This document shows, in pieces, positions 58,031-64,000 of a stretch of 64,000 bases of DNA. The DNA is from Metridium senile. Taxonomy: Eukaryota; Cnidaria; Anthozoa; Actiniaria; Metridiidae. A program made the translations under genes and the position numbers. The notes beneath the pieces were generated by a model that had not been told where the DNA came from, ran no database searches, and worked only from the letters and a program-made list of their open reading frames with translations. Location: positions 36,313,816 through 36,377,815 of the forward strand of contig OX459096.1 of NCBI GenBank assembly GCA_949775045.1, in the 5' to 3' direction. Numbering within the stretch: the first letter of the stretch is position 1; each line of letters opens with the position of its first letter.

Positions 58031-59702
58031 TCAAGCACCATCACTCGAGTATAGCTGGACGTACAGTGACGCAGTTTGGTTTTGCCAATCAACCATTGTT
58101 ATTAGAACAAAGAAAATTACAAAATCTATACTGTGCAAATGGTTGGAAAATTAGGATCACAATCGACCAACACCAATCGACATTAACACTACACTCACCT
58201 AGACTGTTTCTATAAGTCGGTCCCACATACGGCCTATTTCTACATAAAACTATTTTGTGGACTATATAACTCTTGTAACCAAAGAACCTTAGTAATATTG
58301 ATTCAAGTTGTTTTCACTCTTATTTTGCAGCCTTAGCTCTCTGAAAATGTCATTGTACAGTTTTGATCAATTTTAGTCTGTTCCTCGTCAAAATTTCCCA
58401 TGACAGTTGACATACATTATGGAAATGAATGGACCAATGAGCAAACCGACCAGCCGATGCCAGGGCCATTTCCCGCCCCACCCAAAAGCGCCACCACCAC
58501 CACCATCACACTCTTTCAAGTGCTTGATCTGGCTTCTCAAACCATTAATAATTCTTGGAGAAATTCAAAGCAAAAGTTGGCCAGATTTTTATACTTACAT
58601 CACATATCCAAACCTCCTTCACGTTAATGATTTCCTTTGTTTTCGTCCTCATGAATTATTAATGAGTTTAAGAAAGTTAAGGTTACTGATCTTTTGTTCG
58701 ATCAGTGTTTCTAAACAGACTTCCAAGACAATCAAAATTGACAAAAGAAACCTTATCACTTATTTTTCTTATACTTAGAGCTAAAACGGTCTGGTTTGAT
58801 AACAGATAGAAAGCCATCAAGTCATTAACTAGACAGTCATCTCATAGAATTAGGTAGTGCACTCCATATTAACATATCGCTGTTGACTTGGAATCTTAGT
58901 TGTTCTCTTTTAAAAGAGCGCTGACAGGAAGACAGACCTTTTTTCAAACAAAAATATCGTCAAATATTGTCAAGTATTTAAACAGAGCATTATCTATCTT
59001 CGTGATTATAGCTGAATATAAACTATACATTCTGTCTCACTGTACACTTGTAAACTTCACACAAAAATTTGTTTCCGTCTCGATCATAGTTGCCAAAATT
59101 TGAGTGCGGCGATACCAACAATCTTGTACATATTTAAGATACCAGCTTATACTTTAAGGAGAACACCGCAGCTGTTAAATGCTCGCATGCTAGCTTGTTA
59201 GAATAGTATAAATACCTAATTAAATACACGAAGAACTAAACAGGATTAGATTAAACATTTTAATAGTCTTGTCATTGAAACTGAAAGTATGTCAGTTAGT
59301 ATCCTCTATAATCTGCATCATGTCTTTCATTGTAAGCCGGATACCTTCATTGTTAGAAATATATGCGCGTTTATCTGTAATTAAGACATTTATTTTCGAT
59401 TATTTCAGTGTAAGGTGCTTTCCATTGAGCTGCCAACTGTCTTGGAGCCGTAAGGATACTTGACTGAAAAGGGCTTTAAGCCTGTAAATAGTAAAACACA
59501 TAATGGCTTTATACACTGTTCATATTTTAAGAAGGTTACTCAAGCATGTGCAGGCGTCCCAGAATGCGCAAATGTGCTGTGCATTTTTAGACGCGAAAAA
59601 AAGAGCTTTATAGCCTGGTATAGTATCGCAATAACAAAGTCATTGTGGAACAAATGTATACCGCCGGAAATGTACGATAATAGTTTCGAAGTCTTATTTT
59701 GA

Positions 59703-60060
59703 CATTTATTGATCGACTGGTTCGTCCTTCTACTTTAAAATACCCAAAATGTTATTTCATTTTTGCTTTAGTTCTTTTTGCATGAGGTTCTGTTTCAGTT
59801 TAATTTGTTTACTCAGTTTAATATTTTAATCAGTGCTTGCAGTGAATGTAGTCAGTTGCGGTCCTGATCGCGATCTGTACCGTGCATGCCACTACGTCCT
59901 GAAGAGGATATACAACCATTCCGGCAGAAATTCAGTTTTTACCCAGAGTTTAAAAAAGTTCAGTTTCAAATTGTATCAGTTTTTGCTTCGTATAGTTCTG
60001 AACTGAAATCGTTCTTATTTGGTCTTTCTAAACTTTACAAGGTAACTCTAGCTGATACTT
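59703..60060. repeat. Dispersed direct duplication, copy 2
   Basis: The second copy, about 1.9 kb from the first, in the same orientation. It is preserved best around GCGATCTGTACCGTGCATGCC and TCTGAACTGAAATCGTTCTT. It could be an old segmental duplication or two copies of an unrecognised element. Confidence 0.8.
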
Positions 60061-61836
60061 TGCAGGTACTTCGCATTTGTAGTGATAGGTGAATGATATT
60101 GGCATATATTTACTTGTCTCGTTAGCTGAGTATTCCATACACAAATAATCAGCATTGAGAGGACTTTTCAGATTTCTTTTCATTCTTTTAAAATGTTCCC
60201 GTGGAAAAAGGAACCCTTTTCCAAAAACATCATTTCAAGAATGTGATTCATGTTTTCGCAGGTTTTATCACATCAAATATATAGCTGAAACCACCTTACA
60301 CTTGTATCGAGTTACTTTAGTCAGCCACGCGCTAGAAATTTTAAAACTTTTCTTGAATGTGCGAGCTTTTCAGTTAAAACGAACAACTTTTTTAGTTTTG
60401 TACATCACTCATTCAGTTTGAGTCTTCAATATGTAGTTTTTGCTGGTAGTTGTTAGCTGAGTTTCGCACTGAATTATATTCTTGTTTAAATATTTAATAA
60501 GTGTAGTTTCGTTTTAGTGTAATATGATAGTCCTTTCACAAGATCGATTTGCTTCGATCAAACGAAATTGAAAGGAGAATTAAAGTAGTGGTTTGGACCA
60601 GCATTTTGATAGAATTAGTACCATTTCGATGTAATATTATGTAAAAGCATCGCCCTTCCGAGGAAATAGGGTAAGTGTAAAGATAAACGTTTAGGTTATA
60701 AACGTATGCTAGGCTTACAAAAAGTATAAACAAGTCAGTGTTTGAAAATAGTATTCCACCCCACGTCGCTTGAATCCGTTTTCAAGTGACGATATTTATC
60801 GATAAATTATACTCTAATTAATATTGTACTTGTGTCGGATATAGGGCAAACTAATATTCCATTCAAAACGTTTAAGTGAACCGCTTTTTACACGTTAAAA
60901 CTCGTTGAAACAGGAGAGGAATTTGAGATCGTATCACTGTAGTTTCACAGAGAAAAGCCGTCTTAAACGTGTACGACTTTTTAGAAGCTCAGAACTGAGC
61001 TTACACTAGCGCGTAATTTAAATGGGCGCCATCTAACTCAGTATGTATCAAAAAAGCCGCTCTGATGATAAAGCCCTGCTACTTAGAAGGTGTCATCCAA
61101 TGGGAAGCCGATTGATAAAGTAGTTCTCTTAACGTAGAGTTGGCACTTAACAGTGATATCAGTAAACCGCACGGCGCAACATTGATCACTGCAAATAGCC
61201 TAGTGTTTACATAGACACATCATGATTGCATTTGTTTACCAATTAATTGGAGATAAATTGCTTTAATCAATATTGCATGTTGTCATTTGAATATCAGAAA
61301 AGAGCCAATCAATACTGCCACATAACGAAACTGTTTGCCTCGACAAGTTGTTGTCCAGTAATCACGCCAAGAAGAACAAGAAGAGGTAAGGACGTTAGAT
61401 AAATGTGACTTGTTTACCTCAATCAGTATCGTTAGAACTCTCTAACACTGTCCAAATATTTGTTTGGCTTATTGATATTTTATTTGAGAACTAAGGAAGC
61501 TGAACAAGATTAAGGCAAATATAAACCTCCCTTATCGATCGTCGAAGTGTTTATGGTAATGTTATAATGTATTTTATTGATCGAAGAATCACTGTTTCCA
61601 TATTTAAAGTATGATGACTGAATAGGGACTGGGTTGATAACTTATACTACTGAAGTTACAAGGTTGCGCACTTTTAAGTTATCAAGACGGACACCTCCCA
61701 AGCTCCTCTCTCTTCCACTATACGTCAGACAGTCAGTATTCGATCAGATACTGATACTAAAGAAAGCTTTTATTATATCTGTACGAGACTAAAAGCAAGT
61801 TCCTGGCTATGTTATAAATATGTTATAAAGTCTTCA

Positions 61837-62012
61837 GCTTGTACAAATTGTATATCTCCATACACTGAACTCGTACCTCTATACCTGTGAGATTGTTTGT
61901 CTATTCTACAAAAAACGCATTTACTTGTACAACTTGTATATCTTCATCCACTGAACTCGTACCACTTGTGAGATTGTTTGTCTATATATCCTACAAAAAA
62001 CGCATTTACTTC
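61837..62012. repeat. Tandem duplication of about 88 bp
   Basis: CACTGAACTCGTACC, GTGAGATTGTTTGTCTAT and CTACAAAAAACGCATTTACT occur twice in tandem with small differences. Confidence 0.85.
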
Positions 62013-62705
62013 CCGTCTCGTCTCAATGAAACCTTGCTAGCATTAGACTCAGGCATCTGGATATCGGTAAAAGACTCAGTTGATACTCAAACTGATCTAT
62101 TTTTTTCTATATCATTTATAGCGTTATACTTTTGCATGAACGTCAATGGACGTTTCTTGTACGTGTGCCTACTTTGAAACTTACTGGTTAACATCCTTAG
62201 TTGGACACCGAGAGGTTTATAAGCTGGATAACTGTTTTGGATAATTATATTATTCGCTGCAGTACACTATGAACTTTTACTCCGTCTTGGCCTCTTGAAA
62301 TATCACTTTGTTAATGTACAGTTTGTTGTTAGCCTGGAAGTCCGGCTGAGTTATAAAATAGAAACAGGAACAGAGTTTGTACATATTGTCTTCTCGAAAG
62401 CGTATTATCGATCGAATCATTATTATATGGTCAACTGATAAGTTCACGTGCGCTTAAGAGTGCAAAACGACAGTTCCATGTTGGCTATGAGTGCGTGCTT
62501 AGGTTGAAATCATCTTGAAATCATTTTATTGTTTTATCACCTAACGTTTCATTGTACTCTTACGGATTATTAACCACTGATGACGCGGTCTGATGGGTGG
62601 GGTAACTAGATACCATGTAATTTGATACTTTAAAAGGCTTCTTTCAGTAACGAATCAATTTGGAGATGAATGCAACGCAACAAAGACAATCAATAAGCAA
62701 CAATT

Positions 62706-63130
62706 ATTCAAGTCAGTCTCTTTAATTTGATAATTTCAGACATTTAAATTATCTCGCCGCTTATGTATGACATAACAAAACTGATGGAAGTACATAATCA
62801 CAAATCATCAACATGACACACCATGGATGCAAACTAGAAAAAAATACAATGAAAAGAAATATAAAACTATTATTCAAGTCAGTTTCTTTAATTTGATAAT
62901 TTCAGACATTTAAATTATCTCGCCACTTGTCTGACATAACAAAACTGAAGGAAGTACTCCAATATCGCAAAGCACCAACATGACACACCGATGAAAAAAA
63001 ATAACAATGAAAAAGAATATAGATATATATAGATATATATATAACACTGAACTATAAAAGCCAGTTTCTTCATTTAATCAATTTTAGACACTTATATAAT
63101 CATATATCAATTTTATACATAAAACAAAAA
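62706..63130. repeat. Three tandem copies of a 166-183 bp unit
   Basis: Copies begin at about 62706, 62872 and 63055 with CAGTTTCTTTAATTTGATAA-like sequence, followed by TTTCAGACATTTAAATTATC, CTGACATAACAAAACTGA and CATGACACACC. The third copy is degenerate. Confidence 0.8.
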
Positions 63131-64000
63131 GAATTAAATAAATAAATAAATAGAAAAATGGAATAGAAAACTATTAATATACAAGGAAATGGTTCTATTC
63201 ATTATCTTCAATTGAAAAAGAGATATCATTTCTAGATTCGTAATTTATGTGTTTTTGAATAACTTGAAAATATTCTTGTTTCCTTCAGTTACAGTGAGCA
63301 AACTCGAAACATGAACACTTGACTTTTTTCAAATTTTTATTTTATTAACATTAATTCTCTTGCTTTAAAACATCTAATGATTATCTGTTTATTTGCACTT
63401 CAATACATAACATTTAAAGTGAGTTACAGAGTTAAGGATAATTTACATGTTAAAAATTAAGAGGGAGTAAATAATTAGTGACACAATAAAATATGTAAGA
63501 TCAGTTTTAGCGCTGGGGAACTGAAGGAACTAAAAGTTTTCTAAGCCCGTTCCCCAATTGTTTCTTATGCAATATTACAATTAAGTATGATTGAAATCTA
63601 AAAATAAAGCATTGAGTTCAACTAAATTGCACTCGTGAGTGTTGGTAATAAATTGTAATTTATTTTCGCTAAAGGGATGTGGGTTAAAGAAGGAGCAAAA
63701 AACCCAAATTGTTCACGGAAGTGTTCTCATTATAAATTATCTCATCATTTATCATATATAACAGTACAAAATTGAAAGCAGTATACTCAAAAATCACTTA
63801 TCATATTTGTTATAGAATCGAAAAACTAACGAAATAATCTAAATAAAACAGCTATAGAAATATCTACGGACATAATAGTTGTGCAATTTTTTAAAGCATT
63901 ATCTTCAAATGCTTATCAACAAATTAAGAACCCATTGATTGCTTATAGTTCACGATTAAAGAAAGAACTGTTTGAGATATATTTGAAAGTACGTAGGACT

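Larger units (their letters stand above)
60540..64000. other. Region without a recognised gene (right end)
   Basis: No known exon found. A possible untranslated exon end with a donor, AAGAAGAGGTAAGG, is at 61377-61390, but nothing downstream supports it. Apart from the duplications listed, the sequence is AT-rich and unique. Confidence 0.45.

Noticed and set aside
59886..60092. 68-codon frame in the second copy of the 57.7/59.7-kb duplication
   Set aside because: The frame is not kept in the other copy, so selection on coding is not supported.

Overview
The window is animal nuclear DNA: AT-rich, with GT-AG introns and many trinucleotide microsatellites and short inverted-repeat transposons. 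The two host genes are a motile-cilium dynein heavy chain and a translation-initiation subunit, so it is a ciliated metazoan. The mix of repeats (a CR1/L2-type LINE, tRNA-derived SINEs, TTAA-flanked elements, many small foldback MITEs) suggests a marine invertebrate, most likely a cnidarian such as an anthozoan. That placement is an inference from recalled repeat types, not a measurement.

Layout. (1) Positions 809-38890, plus strand: the 3' part of an axonemal inner-arm dynein heavy chain gene, DNAH7-like. I could join 72 coding exons with every splice phase compatible. They encode 3498 residues from the tail through the linker, AAA1 to AAA4, the stalk with its microtubule-binding tip, AAA5, AAA6 and the C-terminal domain, ending in TAA at 38888-38890. 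About the first 500 residues lie left of the window. The introns carry SINEs, MITEs, minisatellites and ATC/GAT arrays. (2) 39045-41962: intergenic DNA between two convergent genes, with a TTTA microsatellite and a MITE of about 395 bp. (3) 41963-50716, minus strand: a complete EIF3K gene, nine coding exons and 216 residues, with a CRE palindrome and a YY1-like motif at its start. Its introns hold a 5'-truncated LINE with an intact reverse-transcriptase frame (antisense to the gene), a 1013-bp TTAA-flanked element and a 548-bp element with 30-bp perfect terminal inverted repeats. (4) 50717-64000: no gene recognised. It has two tiny MITEs with 9-bp target duplications, other inverted-repeat elements and three local duplications.

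The two genes have unrelated jobs (ciliary motility and translation) and there is no operon logic. I found no undescribed multi-gene system. The most unusual content is the MITE set, including a family reduced to 57-87 bp that still shows exact 9-bp target duplications, and the minisatellites that keep long reading frames open inside introns.
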